Below, piece by piece: positions 1 through 9,436 of a stretch of 33,722 nt of DNA (within the stretch, counting starts at the first letter, position 1; each line of letters begins with the position of its first letter). A model generated the notes under the pieces. It was not told where the DNA came from. It made no database searches and was given only the letters and a program-made list of their open reading frames with translations. The stretch comes from JAIBBG01 sp040381475 (GTDB taxonomy: Bacteria > Bacteroidota > Bacteroidia > Flavobacteriales_D > Sanyastnellaceae), in contig JBEIHH010000020.1 in the NCBI GenBank assembly GCA_040381475.1, forward strand, positions 1-33,722. The letters are read 5' to 3'. The position numbers were made by a program, and so were the translations under genes.

Positions 1-512
1 GTGGCAAATACCAATTCGATAAAATCGACTTAGGTGTTGAATACACTATTCAGACTTCCAAAAAGGACTGTAACCAACCTACAGAAACCTTCAATACCAA
101 GAATATAACCGGCACGAAAACAATTACGATGGATTTTCCAATGCTCTGCAAAGGTGACGTCATCAAAATCGAAAACATCTATTACGACTACAACAAGTCC
201 GACATACGAGCTGATGCTGCCGTTGAACTCGACAAAATCGTTGCAGTGTTGAACAAATACCCAAGCATGACAATCGAGCTGAGATCACATACAGATTCCC
301 GAGGTAAAGACTCTTACAACGAGAAACTCTCGGATAGCCGGGCGAAAAGTGCAGCTCAATACATCGCCAGCAAAGGGGTTGATGCCAGCCGACTCAAAGC
401 CAAAGGGTATGGCGAAAAAGAATTGCTCAATAAGTGCATGAATGGAGTGGAATGTGATGACAAAATGCACGAAGAAAACCGTAGAACAGAGTTTAAGATC
501 TTATCACTGTAA
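1..512 (+). CDS. OmpA-family outer-membrane/peptidoglycan-binding protein, C-terminal part (5' end outside window)
   Basis: The reading frame is open from the left edge (first full codon at base 3) to a TAA at 510-512, so this is the 3' end of a larger gene. The first ~25 residues (GKYQFDKIDLGVEYTI...) look like the last strands of a carboxypeptidase-regulatory-like (CRD/CNA-B-type) fold. They are followed by an OmpA C-like domain containing YYDYNKSDIR, the HTDSRG turn and NRRTEFKI; the Asp and Arg of these last two motifs bind diaminopimelate in the family. A cysteine pair (NKCMNGVEC) sits in the loop before NRRTEF, as is common in Bacteroidota members. A CRD followed by OmpA is also the C-terminal order of PorE-type T9SS proteins (TPR-WD40-CRD-OmpA), but the upstream domains are not visible and many paralogues exist. 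The product is probably periplasmic and peptidoglycan-tethered. A clear terminator follows. Confidence 0.9.
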   Translation, partial: GKYQFDKIDLGVEYTIQTSKKDCNQPTETFNTKNITGTKTITMDFPMLCKGDVIKIENIYYDYNKSDIRADAAVELDKIVAVLNKYPSMTIELRSHTDSRGKDSYNEKLSDSRAKSAAQYIASKGVDASRLKAKGYGEKELLNKCMNGVECDDKMHEENRRTEFKILSL

Positions 513-540
513 GTAACTGACAAACTTAAAATTATCGATG

Positions 541-575
541 AAAAGGCCGGAGTATCCGGTCTTTTCTATTTTACT
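541..575 (+). terminator. Rho-independent terminator of the OmpA-family gene
   Basis: A 10-bp stem (541-550 with 556-565, including one G-U pair) encloses the 5-base loop AGTAT. The 3' arm runs into a T-rich stretch (cttttctatttt). It lies 28 bases after the OmpA stop codon. Confidence 0.8.
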
Positions 576-613
576 GTATTTCAGCCCCTTATAGTTCACT
601 TGACGCTACTAAC

Positions 614-627
614 AACCTTCAAAGGTT
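614..627. promoter_or_regulatory. Perfect inverted repeat AACCTT-CA-AAGGTT, possible operator
   Basis: Two 6-base arms separated by 2 bases form a palindrome about 20 bases upstream of the -33 box proposed for the giant repeat-protein gene. The short spacing fits a dimeric regulator site better than a hairpin. No regulator is known, and a chance palindrome cannot be excluded. Confidence 0.3.
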
Positions 628-646
628 CAGTTAATGCGTGAATTTC

Positions 647-674
647 TTGTTTATGGTAAACAGTCTTAACTTTG
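647..674 (+). promoter_or_regulatory. Bacteroidota-type promoter for the tandem-repeat surface protein
   Basis: TTG at 647-649, a 17-base spacer and TAACTTTG at 667-674 match the Bacteroidota -33/-7 consensus (TTG, 17-23 bases, TAnnTTTG). Transcription would start near 680 and leave a 5' leader of about 90 bases before the ATG at 769. Confidence 0.5.
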
Positions 675-768
675 TAGTATAAGGGATTCACGATAACAGT
701 CTGATATGCCGTGCTTGGGACACCAAATTGTAGTGCAGGTATATTAAACTGAACTTTATTGGCAAATA

Positions 769-3700
769 ATGCGTAAAGAGATGATCAAGCTGAAGCATGT
801 AAATTCTATGTTTAGAAATTTGTTCACTCTCGGGAGATCTATTGCTATATCCGCAACTTTACTGCTATTCGCGACCGGAATACCCTCATTCAGGACCCAA
901 ACTCCTCCTACCGCCGTTGAAGACGAAATATTCACATACGATAACATTTTTGCTACGGGAAGTTTGGCCGAAAATGATTTGAATCCATCCGGATCCCAAC
1001 TAAGCTATCAGATCCTTTCCTCTACAAATTTTGGTGACCTCGTCGTAAACAACGATGGCAGCTGGACATTCAACCCTTATTCTGACGTTGCAGCGGTAAA
1101 TCAACTCATGCAATATCAGGTCTGCGATCAAAATGGACAATGTGATATCGGAGATGTATGGCTTTATGTTCAATTCCAGAATAATGCCCCTGAACCCGAA
1201 GATGATTTTCTCTTTGTGGAAATAAATGAACCAAGGTTCGGTGACGTTTCTTCCAATGATTTTGATCCCGACTACTTGTCAGACCCAATTAGTACCATCA
1301 ACAGCTACAGTATCATATCCCAACCTTCAAACGGAGATATCATTTTCAATCTGGATGGAACGTTTCAATACACTCCTGATCCTAATTTTACAGGCAATGA
1401 TAGCTTCACATACCTGAATTGCGATGCCTGCGCAGTGTGTGCCATCGCTACGGTCTTTGTTACAGTAATTCCTACAAATGACGAACCCGTTGCAAATAGC
1501 AGCGGCTTAATTGCCGTTAATGAAGATACCTCCTATTCCGGCTCAGTGGCAGATCTAACATTTGATCCAGACAACGATTTGCTGGTTCACTCGGCACTGC
1601 TTCAACCGGAACATGGTGATGTTATTATGAATCAGGATGGCTCCTTTATTTATGTTCCGGACAACGACTATTTCGGTTCGGACGAATTCATGTACCTCGT
1701 TTGCGACATTGTTGGCCAGTGTGCTGTAGGCTTCGTGTATTTCAATGTTATTAATCAAAACGACCCTCCGATTACTACCTCTTCATCTTTTATGACCAAT
1801 GAAGATTTTCCGGCATTCATAGGAAACGCTTCAACCGGCGATTCTGATGATTCAGGAGTTATTAGTTATAGCCTTATTCAGCAGTCTGCAAATGGCATAA
1901 CCACCCTGAACTCGAACGGTTCATTTACCTATACCCCATATCCGAATTTTTATGGATATGATACGCTTTTCATCCAGGCATGTGATTTAAACAATGCTTG
2001 TGTCCCAGACTATGTTTACTTCACCATTTCACCTCTAAATGACTGGCCAGTTGCAATTGCCGATGACTTTTTCGGCTATGAAGATGAGGTACTCGCCGGA
2101 ACTGTTGCTAACGACACAGACGTCGACGGAGATGTGCTTGCATATACTATCCTGTCCAACGGTGTCGGAGGCAATCTGGTCATTGATAGCGATGGTGATT
2201 TTACATTCACCCCTAATCAAAATTTTTCTGGATTCAGCATCGCAACCTATCAGGTATGCGATCCAAATAATGCATGTTCACAAGGAACATTGACATTAGA
2301 AATTATTGAAATCAATGATGACCCTATCATCAATGCTGACTTCTTTACCGGACCTGAAGATGAAGATTTATCTGGCAATGTCCTGACGAATGATATCGAA
2401 CCAGACGGAGAAATAATCTATTATTTCACCACATCGAATCCACAGCATGGAACAATTATCTTCAACGCTGCAGGCTCTTTTACCTACACACCTGAACCAA
2501 ATTGGAGCGGTCAGGAAGTTATTCAATTCTACGGTTGTGATCCTTGTGCTGTATGTCTTCAATCTACTTTGACCATTACCATAGAGCCTGTCAATGATCC
2601 GCCGGTAACTTCCAATGCCTCATTTAATCTTCAGGAAGACATTTCATTCAATGGCTCTCTTGCAGCTTATGCCACCGATCTTGATGATTCCAATTTGTTG
2701 TTTGCACTTGAAACAGCTGCAGAAAATGGCCTTGTAGTATTGCAATCAAATGGCATTTTCAATTACACACCATTCAGCAATTTCAATGGAACCGATTCAT
2801 TTGAGGTTAGCATTTGTGATGATGAAAATGCCTGTCAAACAGCGGTTGTTAATATGAATGTTTTGCCTGTCAATGACGCACCCACCGCCGTTGGCGCATT
2901 TTTCAACACGAATGAAGACGTTCAACTGAATGGCATACTTCAAAACGACTACGATCCTGATGGTGATCAAATAATTTACTCCATTATCAACGCTCCGATG
3001 AATGGAACCATAACCATGCAACCAAACGGTGAATTCATCTATATCCCTGAAACAAATTACAACGGAGTTGATTTCGTTACATATGAAGTGTGTGATGAAC
3101 AGGGACTTTGCGATGCCACAATTCTTGAAATCGAAATCAGTCCTGTCAATGATGCGCCACTGGTAAGTAATTCTTCGAACGTAACTTATCAGAATGATCC
3201 TCTGAATGGAGATTTGACCCTGGTTGCGTCTGATCCTGATGGTGACGATCTGACCTATAGCCTAATCTCTGCTGCATCTGAAGGCAGTTTTATTCTCAAT
3301 AGCAATGGACAGTATACATATTACCCGGATCTGGACTATAGCGGGCCAGACGAAGTGACATTCGAGGTGTGCGACAATCTTAACAGTTGTTCAATAGCAA
3401 CATTATCCATTAACGTATTCACAACCAACACTGCTCCTTCCGCGAGTGAAGTTACAGAATCAATTGATGAAGATCAAACCATGTCAGATGACTTATCGAA
3501 TTATGTTTCTGACAATGAAGGTGGAGTTTTAACTTTCTTTGTAACAACACCGCCCGGAAATGGAACGCTCGAACTCGATGCGAATGGTAACTTTAACTAC
3601 ACTCCGGATGAGAATTATTTTGGGGAGGACTCTTTTTCGTTTCAGGTGTGTGATACCGGTAATATGTGCGACGAGGGGCAGGTAGACATTGAAATAGCCT

Positions 3701-6405
3701 CTGTAAATGATTATCCCGCGATATTCAACGAATCAGTTGAATTGAATGAAGACACTGACATGAGCGGTGACCTGAGTACAAATGACTCTGATGCCGATGG
3801 AGATGCTCTCGTTTATAGTGTATCGACCGGTACGGCTTCAGGCTTTCTGGAACTGGCATCTACCGGCGAATTTAGTTATACTCCGTCACCAGACTTTTTC
3901 GGTACACTTTCAATTACCTACAGTGTTTGCGATATCAACGGGGCCTGTACAAATGGTCAGCTCACTATACTGGTAAACTCCATCAATGATCAGCCATTAG
4001 CGCAAAATCTGGAATTATTCACAGAAGAAGATCAACCCACATCCGGAGATTTGCAAACACTTGCAAATGATGTGGATTACAATTTCTTGTACTTCAACAT
4101 TGTCGATCTACCCGAAAATGGAATTCTGTCGCTGAATCCAAATGGCCAATTCGTATTTATGCCTGACAGCGATTTCAGCGGCTCCGATTCATTCGTATTC
4201 AATGTATGTGATGATGATAATGCATGTTCACAAGGAATTGTCTCCATTGGTATAGCTTCAATAAACGACGCCCCTGCAGCAGGAAATGATTTCAGAATAA
4301 TCAATGAAGATCATACAGCCAACGGCAATGTTGGACTCAACGACATTGATATCGATAGCGAAACTTTGACCTTCAATTTGCTGAATGAACCCGATTTCGG
4401 CATACTCGATTTCGATAGTGAGGGCAATTTCGTTTACACTCCATTCGAAAATGAATGGGGTGATGAAGAACTGATGATCGAAGTATGTGATGAATTTGCG
4501 GCATGCGACACCAGTTTTTTATACATTCAGATCAACCCTGTGAACGACCCTCCCGCAGCTATGAACATGGAGGCAACTACCAATGAAGATATACTTCTGA
4601 TTGGCGATCTTATTCTATCTGTTAATGATCCTGACAACGACGAACTAACCTTCAACATTGAAAGTATTCCAACATTGGGTGTTTTGAGTATAAATGAATC
4701 AGGTGGTTTTGTTTACACTCCGAATGAAAACATCTTTGGAATTGAAACAATTGAATATACAGTTTGCGATGGATCGAATGAATGCAGTCAGGCTCAGTTG
4801 ATCATTACAATTCTTTCGGTCAATGATGCACCTAATGCTGTTGGTGAACTCATTCATGTGCTTGAAGATAGTGTAGAAGAGAATACAGTTGCAATGAATG
4901 ACTATGATGCAGACGGCGACGAGTTAACATATGTCCTACTTACAGGACCTGCTCACGGTGATTTTATACTGCAGCCTAATGGTGAGTTCGTTTATACGCC
5001 ATTGTTAAATTACTGGGGGTCGGATCAGGTTGACTATATGGTTTGTGATGCACAAAATTTATGCTCTGAGGCTACACTTGTCCTGGAAGTAGACTTCGTC
5101 AATGATGCTCCAATATTATTTGATGAGGCCATTCAGGTCTTGATGAATCAGACTGTGAGCGGATCAGTTGCTTCCAATGATATCGAGCTTGACTCGGAGC
5201 AACTTACCTATTTCATTTATGATGACAACTCCAACGGTATATTCACACTGAATGAAGATGGCACGTATGAATACACACCATATACCGACGTTTCCGGCAC
5301 ATTTACGCTTACATACTATGCTTGCGATCCTTGTGCAGTTTGCTCAGAAGGAACGATTACCATTTATGTGGTGCCTGAAAAAGAAGCCAATACTCCTCCT
5401 ACAGCAATAGACAACAACAACAATATCTGTCATGGTGCTTCGGTGGATATCGATATGCTCAGCTTAATCAATGACGCTGAAGAACCTGCAACTGATCTTA
5501 TTATCGAATTTTCTGAGGTTTCTTCGGGTAGTTTGACATTCGATTCTGAAACTAAAATACTGACTTATCAAAGCGATCCTGATAACGATGATCCAATTTC
5601 AGTCACATATACTGTTTGTGATAATGGGGTCTTCCAGATGTGCACCGTAGCGAGTATCAATTTTAATATTCTTTCGGATATCATTCCAATCATCAACGAC
5701 AGTATCATTACAGATGTCCTTTGCTTTGGTCAAAACACTGGAAGTATTGATATCAATGTATCCCCAGCGGTGAACATTGAATATGACTGGTCCAACGGTT
5801 CAGACTCGCAGGATATAAATAGTCTTTCTCCGGGTAATTATTCTGTAACTGTCAGCGGTGAAGGAGATTGTTTTGTGGATCAGACCTTCAATTTCGCAGT
5901 TGGCGGCCCTTCAGAGGCTCTGAACGCCACCGTTATCTCATTCGAACAAATCAATGACAGCGGAAATGGTTCAATCAATATTGATATTGAAGGAGGAACT
6001 CCGCCATACGACATCACCTGGATTGGTCCTAATGGATTTTTATCGACAGAAGAAGACATAATTGATTTGGTCAATGAAGGAACGTATGCTGCAAATATTA
6101 ACGATGACAATGGTTGCTCAACAACTGTCAACGCAAGCATTACAGGTATTGAAAATCAAGCAGCTTTGTTCGATGTAATTATCTCGCCTAATCCATGTAC
6201 TGATAATTTAAACATTGACTTAAAATCATACAACCTAGACAATGCACATTACAGGCTTTATGACTCGGTTGGACAATTGATCATGAGCGATAAAATCGTC
6301 GGACATCGATCCACAATCGGTCTGCAAGAATTAGCTTCTGGCTGCTATTGGATCATGATCGGAAACGACTCAAGCGAGAAAACCTTGCCTGTGATCAAGC
6401 AATAA
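769..6405 (+). CDS. Giant secreted tandem-95-repeat (Ig/cadherin-like) surface protein with T9SS sorting domain
   Basis: This 1878-aa protein has a hydrophobic export signal at roughly residues 14-40; translation could also begin at Met5 or Met14. Residues 45-1636 hold 17 tandem units of about 93 residues. Each typically starts with (V/I)NDxP, has an acidic DxDGD-like turn, a middle G(S/E)FxYTP motif and a C-D-x4-C pair near its end. This matches the tandem-95/Big_9 cadherin-like family of adhesins. Unit 17 is degenerate. Residues ~1650-1790 resemble two SprB-type repeats (DWSNGSDSQDI, GGTPPYDITW). Residues 1801-1878 (VIISPNP to the end) are a type A T9SS C-terminal sorting domain, so the protein should cross the outer membrane and be surface-anchored or released. 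A role in adhesion, gliding or matrix is inferred from the family. Its gene converges on carB with 16 bases between stops and no visible terminator. Confidence 0.88.
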   Translation: MRKEMIKLKHVNSMFRNLFTLGRSIAISATLLLFATGIPSFRTQTPPTAVEDEIFTYDNIFATGSLAENDLNPSGSQLSYQILSSTNFGDLVVNNDGSWTFNPYSDVAAVNQLMQYQVCDQNGQCDIGDVWLYVQFQNNAPEPEDDFLFVEINEPRFGDVSSNDFDPDYLSDPISTINSYSIISQPSNGDIIFNLDGTFQYTPDPNFTGNDSFTYLNCDACAVCAIATVFVTVIPTNDEPVANSSGLIAVNEDTSYSGSVADLTFDPDNDLLVHSALLQPEHGDVIMNQDGSFIYVPDNDYFGSDEFMYLVCDIVGQCAVGFVYFNVINQNDPPITTSSSFMTNEDFPAFIGNASTGDSDDSGVISYSLIQQSANGITTLNSNGSFTYTPYPNFYGYDTLFIQACDLNNACVPDYVYFTISPLNDWPVAIADDFFGYEDEVLAGTVANDTDVDGDVLAYTILSNGVGGNLVIDSDGDFTFTPNQNFSGFSIATYQVCDPNNACSQGTLTLEIIEINDDPIINADFFTGPEDEDLSGNVLTNDIEPDGEIIYYFTTSNPQHGTIIFNAAGSFTYTPEPNWSGQEVIQFYGCDPCAVCLQSTLTITIEPVNDPPVTSNASFNLQEDISFNGSLAAYATDLDDSNLLFALETAAENGLVVLQSNGIFNYTPFSNFNGTDSFEVSICDDENACQTAVVNMNVLPVNDAPTAVGAFFNTNEDVQLNGILQNDYDPDGDQIIYSIINAPMNGTITMQPNGEFIYIPETNYNGVDFVTYEVCDEQGLCDATILEIEISPVNDAPLVSNSSNVTYQNDPLNGDLTLVASDPDGDDLTYSLISAASEGSFILNSNGQYTYYPDLDYSGPDEVTFEVCDNLNSCSIATLSINVFTTNTAPSASEVTESIDEDQTMSDDLSNYVSDNEGGVLTFFVTTPPGNGTLELDANGNFNYTPDENYFGEDSFSFQVCDTGNMCDEGQVDIEIASVNDYPAIFNESVELNEDTDMSGDLSTNDSDADGDALVYSVSTGTASGFLELASTGEFSYTPSPDFFGTLSITYSVCDINGACTNGQLTILVNSINDQPLAQNLELFTEEDQPTSGDLQTLANDVDYNFLYFNIVDLPENGILSLNPNGQFVFMPDSDFSGSDSFVFNVCDDDNACSQGIVSIGIASINDAPAAGNDFRIINEDHTANGNVGLNDIDIDSETLTFNLLNEPDFGILDFDSEGNFVYTPFENEWGDEELMIEVCDEFAACDTSFLYIQINPVNDPPAAMNMEATTNEDILLIGDLILSVNDPDNDELTFNIESIPTLGVLSINESGGFVYTPNENIFGIETIEYTVCDGSNECSQAQLIITILSVNDAPNAVGELIHVLEDSVEENTVAMNDYDADGDELTYVLLTGPAHGDFILQPNGEFVYTPLLNYWGSDQVDYMVCDAQNLCSEATLVLEVDFVNDAPILFDEAIQVLMNQTVSGSVASNDIELDSEQLTYFIYDDNSNGIFTLNEDGTYEYTPYTDVSGTFTLTYYACDPCAVCSEGTITIYVVPEKEANTPPTAIDNNNNICHGASVDIDMLSLINDAEEPATDLIIEFSEVSSGSLTFDSETKILTYQSDPDNDDPISVTYTVCDNGVFQMCTVASINFNILSDIIPIINDSIITDVLCFGQNTGSIDINVSPAVNIEYDWSNGSDSQDINSLSPGNYSVTVSGEGDCFVDQTFNFAVGGPSEALNATVISFEQINDSGNGSINIDIEGGTPPYDITWIGPNGFLSTEEDIIDLVNEGTYAANINDDNGCSTTVNASITGIENQAALFDVIISPNPCTDNLNIDLKSYNLDNAHYRLYDSVGQLIMSDKIVGHRSTIGLQELASGCYWIMIGNDSSEKTLPVIKQ
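901..5676 (+). repeat. Seventeen tandem ~280-bp coding repeats (tandem-95/Big_9 units)
   Basis: Units 1-16 cover residues 45-1541 and unit 17 covers 1542-1636. They are diverged in DNA and protein, so this is an old expansion rather than a recent one. One 21-base block is identical in units 5 (2267-2287) and 12 (4217-4237). All units keep two cysteines bracketing five residues (seven in unit 17). Units 2, 6 and 16 carry a third cysteine between them (CDACAVC or CDPCAVC). Confidence 0.85.
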
Positions 6406-6421
6406 TCGGCATCAACCAGTA

Positions 6422-9238
6422 CTATTTACTGAGATATAAATTCCTTTCGCTATAAATCTGTCTAAAGAAAGGATCTCGTAAATCTTTTATGAAACGAATA
6501 GCTTCGCCTGTGCTTTTCATCTCTGGTCCAAGTTCCTTTTTCACTTCGGGAAATTTCTCATAACTGAAAACGGGAATCTTGATGGCATAACCATTTCTTT
6601 TCGGGTTGAATTTAAAATCCTTCAGTTTCTTTTCGCCTAGCATCACCTTAGTTGCATAATTGACATATGGCTCATCGTATGCCTTGGCAATGAAGGGCAC
6701 CGTGCGGGAAGCCCTTGGGTTCGCTTCGATGATGTAAACCAGATCATCCTTCACAGCAAACTGAATATTGATTAGTCCTACCGTGTTCAGAGCCTTGGCT
6801 ATCGTTCTGGTATGCTCTTCTATCTGTGTCATTACGAAATCGCCCAGGTTATACGGAGGCAATACTGCATAAGAATCTCCGCTATGAATTCCTGCCGGTT
6901 CAATATGCTGCATGATGCCTATGATGTATACATCCTCCCCGTCGCAGATCGCATCTGCCTCTGCTTCTATGGCTCCTTCCAGAAAATGATCGAGAAGTAT
7001 TTTGTTGTCGGGCATGTCATTCAAAATATCCACAACGTGTTTCTCCAATTCGAATTCATTGATTACAATTTTCATTTTCTGTCCACCCAAAACATAACTG
7101 GGGCGAACCAGCAGCGGAAATCCTAAATCACGCGAAAGTTCAATTGCCTGTTCAGCACTTTCCACTACGCCAAACTTCGGATAGGGTATGTTGTTTTCCT
7201 TCAGCAATGTTGAAAAACTTCCCCTGTCTTCGGCCAAATCAAGGGACCTGAAATCAGTGCCTATAATCTTAATCCCGTATTTATCCAACTTGGCTGCGAG
7301 CTTCAAAGCCGTTTGACCACCGAGCTGTACGATAACTCCTACAGGCTTCTCGTGCTGAATGATGTCATAAATATGCTCCCAAAAAACCGGTTCAAAATAA
7401 AGTTTATCCGCTGTATCAAAATCTGTTGATACAGTTTCAGGATTGCAATTGATCATGATCGTTTCATAACCACACTCACGTGCAGCAAGCACTCCATGAA
7501 CACATGAATAATCGAACTCAATTCCTTGCCCTATCCTGTTTGGTCCGCTACCGAGGACAACTATTTTTTTCCTATTTGTAACAACGCTTTCGTTTTCCTC
7601 TTCAAAGGTGCTGTAGTAATATGGCGTTTTTGCTTCGAATTCAGCTGCGCAGGTATCTACGAGTTTGTATACACGGCGAATATTCATCTCACCACGCTTT
7701 TTGTATACTTCACTTTCCAGACATCTCAGTAAATGTGCAACCTGCCTGTCTGCATATCCTTTCTGCTTGGCTTCAAACATCAATTCACGCGGAATGCTGT
7801 TGATGTCAAACTTTTCAATTCGTTTTTCAGTTAGAACCATATCTTCGATCTGACGAAGAAACCAGTTATCGATTCTCGTCTTCTCTTGACTAGTCTTAAA
7901 AGGTATACCCAATTTAATGGCGTCATAAACATGAAACAGACGATTCCAGCTTGGTCGTTCTAATGATGCCAATAGTTGACTCTGGTCGCGCACTTCGCGT
8001 CCATCGGCACCGAGTCCGTTTCTTTTTATCTCCAGCGACTGACAGGCTTTCTGCAGCGCTTCCTGAAAGCTTCTGCCTATACCCATCACCTCGCCCACAC
8101 TCTTCATTTGAAGTCCAAGCTCGCGGTTGCTGCCGGGGAACTTGTCGAAATTCCATCTCGGAATTTTGACAATTACATAATCTAACGTTGGTTCGAAAAA
8201 TGCCGATGTGCTTTTGGTTATCTGATTCTGTAATTCATTCAGGTGATATCCGATGGCAAGTTTGGATGCGATTTTAGCAATCGGATAACCCGTAGCCTTG
8301 CTCGCAAGTGCCGATGACCTTGAAACGCGCGGATTAATTTCGATCGCTATGATGTCTTCTTTTTCATCCGGGCTCACAGCGAACTGGACATTGCAACCTC
8401 CTGCAAAATTTCCGATCGCTCTCATCATTCTGATGGCCATATCCCGCATCCTTTGATAAGTGCTGTCGCTCAAAGTCATAGCAGGAGCAACTGTTATGCT
8501 ATCACCAGTGTGAATGCCGATCGGATCAAAATTTTCAATCGAACAAATGATTGTTACATTGTCATTGGCATCCCGAAGCAACTCAAGTTCAAACTCCTTC
8601 CAACCCAACAGGGCTTTATCAATCATCACTTCATGAATTGGAGAAAGATGCAGACCTCTGTCAAGCAGGCTGTCAAAATCCTGTTGCGTATGTACCAGCG
8701 CAGCACCGCTTCCTCCCAGGGTGTATGATGGCCTGATACAAAGGGGAAACCCGAACTCCTGGGCAATCTCCTTCCCTTCCAGAAAGCTTTTGGCAGTGCG
8801 TTGTGGAGCCATAGGAACACCTATTTCGCCCATGAGTATGCGAAAAGCCTCCCGGTTTTCGGTAATCTCTATAGCACCGGTATCCACACCAATCATCCGG
8901 ACTCCATATTCTTCCCATATTCCCGACTCTTCGCATTTTATGGCCAGATTCAATGCCGTTTGACCTCCCATAGTTGGCAATACCGCGTCAATCTTGTGTT
9001 CATTCAGTATCCGAATGATACTTTCCATTTCCAATGGAAGTAGATACACATGATCTGCAACTACCTTGTCTGTCATGATAGTAGCCGGATTGCTATTGAT
9101 CAGAATAACGGTAATTCCTTCTTCCCGGAGAGATCTTGCGGCCTGAGAACCGCTGTAATCAAATTCACAGGCCTGACCGATCACTATTGGGCCTGAACCA
9201 ATGATTAGTACAGACTTAATTGAGTTGTCTTTGGGCAT
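6422..9238 (-). CDS. carB: Carbamoyl-phosphate synthase large subunit, short form without MGS-like domain
   Basis: CarB makes carbamoyl phosphate from bicarbonate, ammonia (passed from CarA) and two ATP, for pyrimidine and arginine synthesis. Two homologous ATP-grasp halves are visible. The first begins at SVLIIGSGPIVIGQACEFDY and contains EINPRVSRSSALASKATGYP. The second begins near residue 555 at IVVLGSGPNRIGQGIEFDYS and contains EANPRASRTVPF. The protein is 938 aa, whereas the E. coli enzyme is 1073 aa. It stops just after the second synthetase half (MKSTGEAIRFIKDL...ERNLYLSK), so the C-terminal MGS-like domain that binds UMP and ornithine is absent. I recall similar short forms in Flavobacteriia, so this is probably lineage-typical rather than a truncation. 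carA is not in the window. Confidence 0.97.
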   Translation of the reverse strand: MPKDNSIKSVLIIGSGPIVIGQACEFDYSGSQAARSLREEGITVILINSNPATIMTDKVVADHVYLLPLEMESIIRILNEHKIDAVLPTMGGQTALNLAIKCEESGIWEEYGVRMIGVDTGAIEITENREAFRILMGEIGVPMAPQRTAKSFLEGKEIAQEFGFPLCIRPSYTLGGSGAALVHTQQDFDSLLDRGLHLSPIHEVMIDKALLGWKEFELELLRDANDNVTIICSIENFDPIGIHTGDSITVAPAMTLSDSTYQRMRDMAIRMMRAIGNFAGGCNVQFAVSPDEKEDIIAIEINPRVSRSSALASKATGYPIAKIASKLAIGYHLNELQNQITKSTSAFFEPTLDYVIVKIPRWNFDKFPGSNRELGLQMKSVGEVMGIGRSFQEALQKACQSLEIKRNGLGADGREVRDQSQLLASLERPSWNRLFHVYDAIKLGIPFKTSQEKTRIDNWFLRQIEDMVLTEKRIEKFDINSIPRELMFEAKQKGYADRQVAHLLRCLESEVYKKRGEMNIRRVYKLVDTCAAEFEAKTPYYYSTFEEENESVVTNRKKIVVLGSGPNRIGQGIEFDYSCVHGVLAARECGYETIMINCNPETVSTDFDTADKLYFEPVFWEHIYDIIQHEKPVGVIVQLGGQTALKLAAKLDKYGIKIIGTDFRSLDLAEDRGSFSTLLKENNIPYPKFGVVESAEQAIELSRDLGFPLLVRPSYVLGGQKMKIVINEFELEKHVVDILNDMPDNKILLDHFLEGAIEAEADAICDGEDVYIIGIMQHIEPAGIHSGDSYAVLPPYNLGDFVMTQIEEHTRTIAKALNTVGLINIQFAVKDDLVYIIEANPRASRTVPFIAKAYDEPYVNYATKVMLGEKKLKDFKFNPKRNGYAIKIPVFSYEKFPEVKKELGPEMKSTGEAIRFIKDLRDPFFRQIYSERNLYLSK

Positions 9239-9303
9239 TTTTTTTTTATCTGACAGGAACTTACGCCTCTCAGTTAATCAAAATACATTCGATTTTACGG
9301 CCG

Positions 9304-9311
9304 CGAAGATA
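9304..9311 (-). promoter_or_regulatory. Probable -7 element for carB
   Basis: Read on the minus strand this is TATCTTCG, one base from TAnnTTTG and followed by CGGCC. Transcription would start near 9298, about 60 bases before the carB ATG. No convincing -33 TTG is seen at the expected distance. Confidence 0.4.
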
Positions 9312-9420
9312 CTTGGGAGATTCATAATTCCCCGAGGAGTTATTAAACGCATGTTAACACATCGGGAATAGGCTTCTGCTGCCGACAGGCTGAGAAATTC
9401 AGATATAGCCATCATTAGGC

Positions 9421-9429
9421 TTTAATTTG
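9421..9429 (+). promoter_or_regulatory. Possible -7 element for pabA, very close to the start codon
   Basis: TTTAATTTG followed by C resembles TAnnTTTG with one spacer base missing. It ends 7 bases before the pabA ATG, so the mRNA would have almost no leader. No -33 match is seen, so support is weak. Confidence 0.3.
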
Positions 9430-9436
9430 CACCATC

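Noticed and set aside
901..5676. Repeats that might suggest a CRISPR array
   Set aside because: They are diverged ~280-bp in-frame coding repeats, not short identical repeats with spacers.
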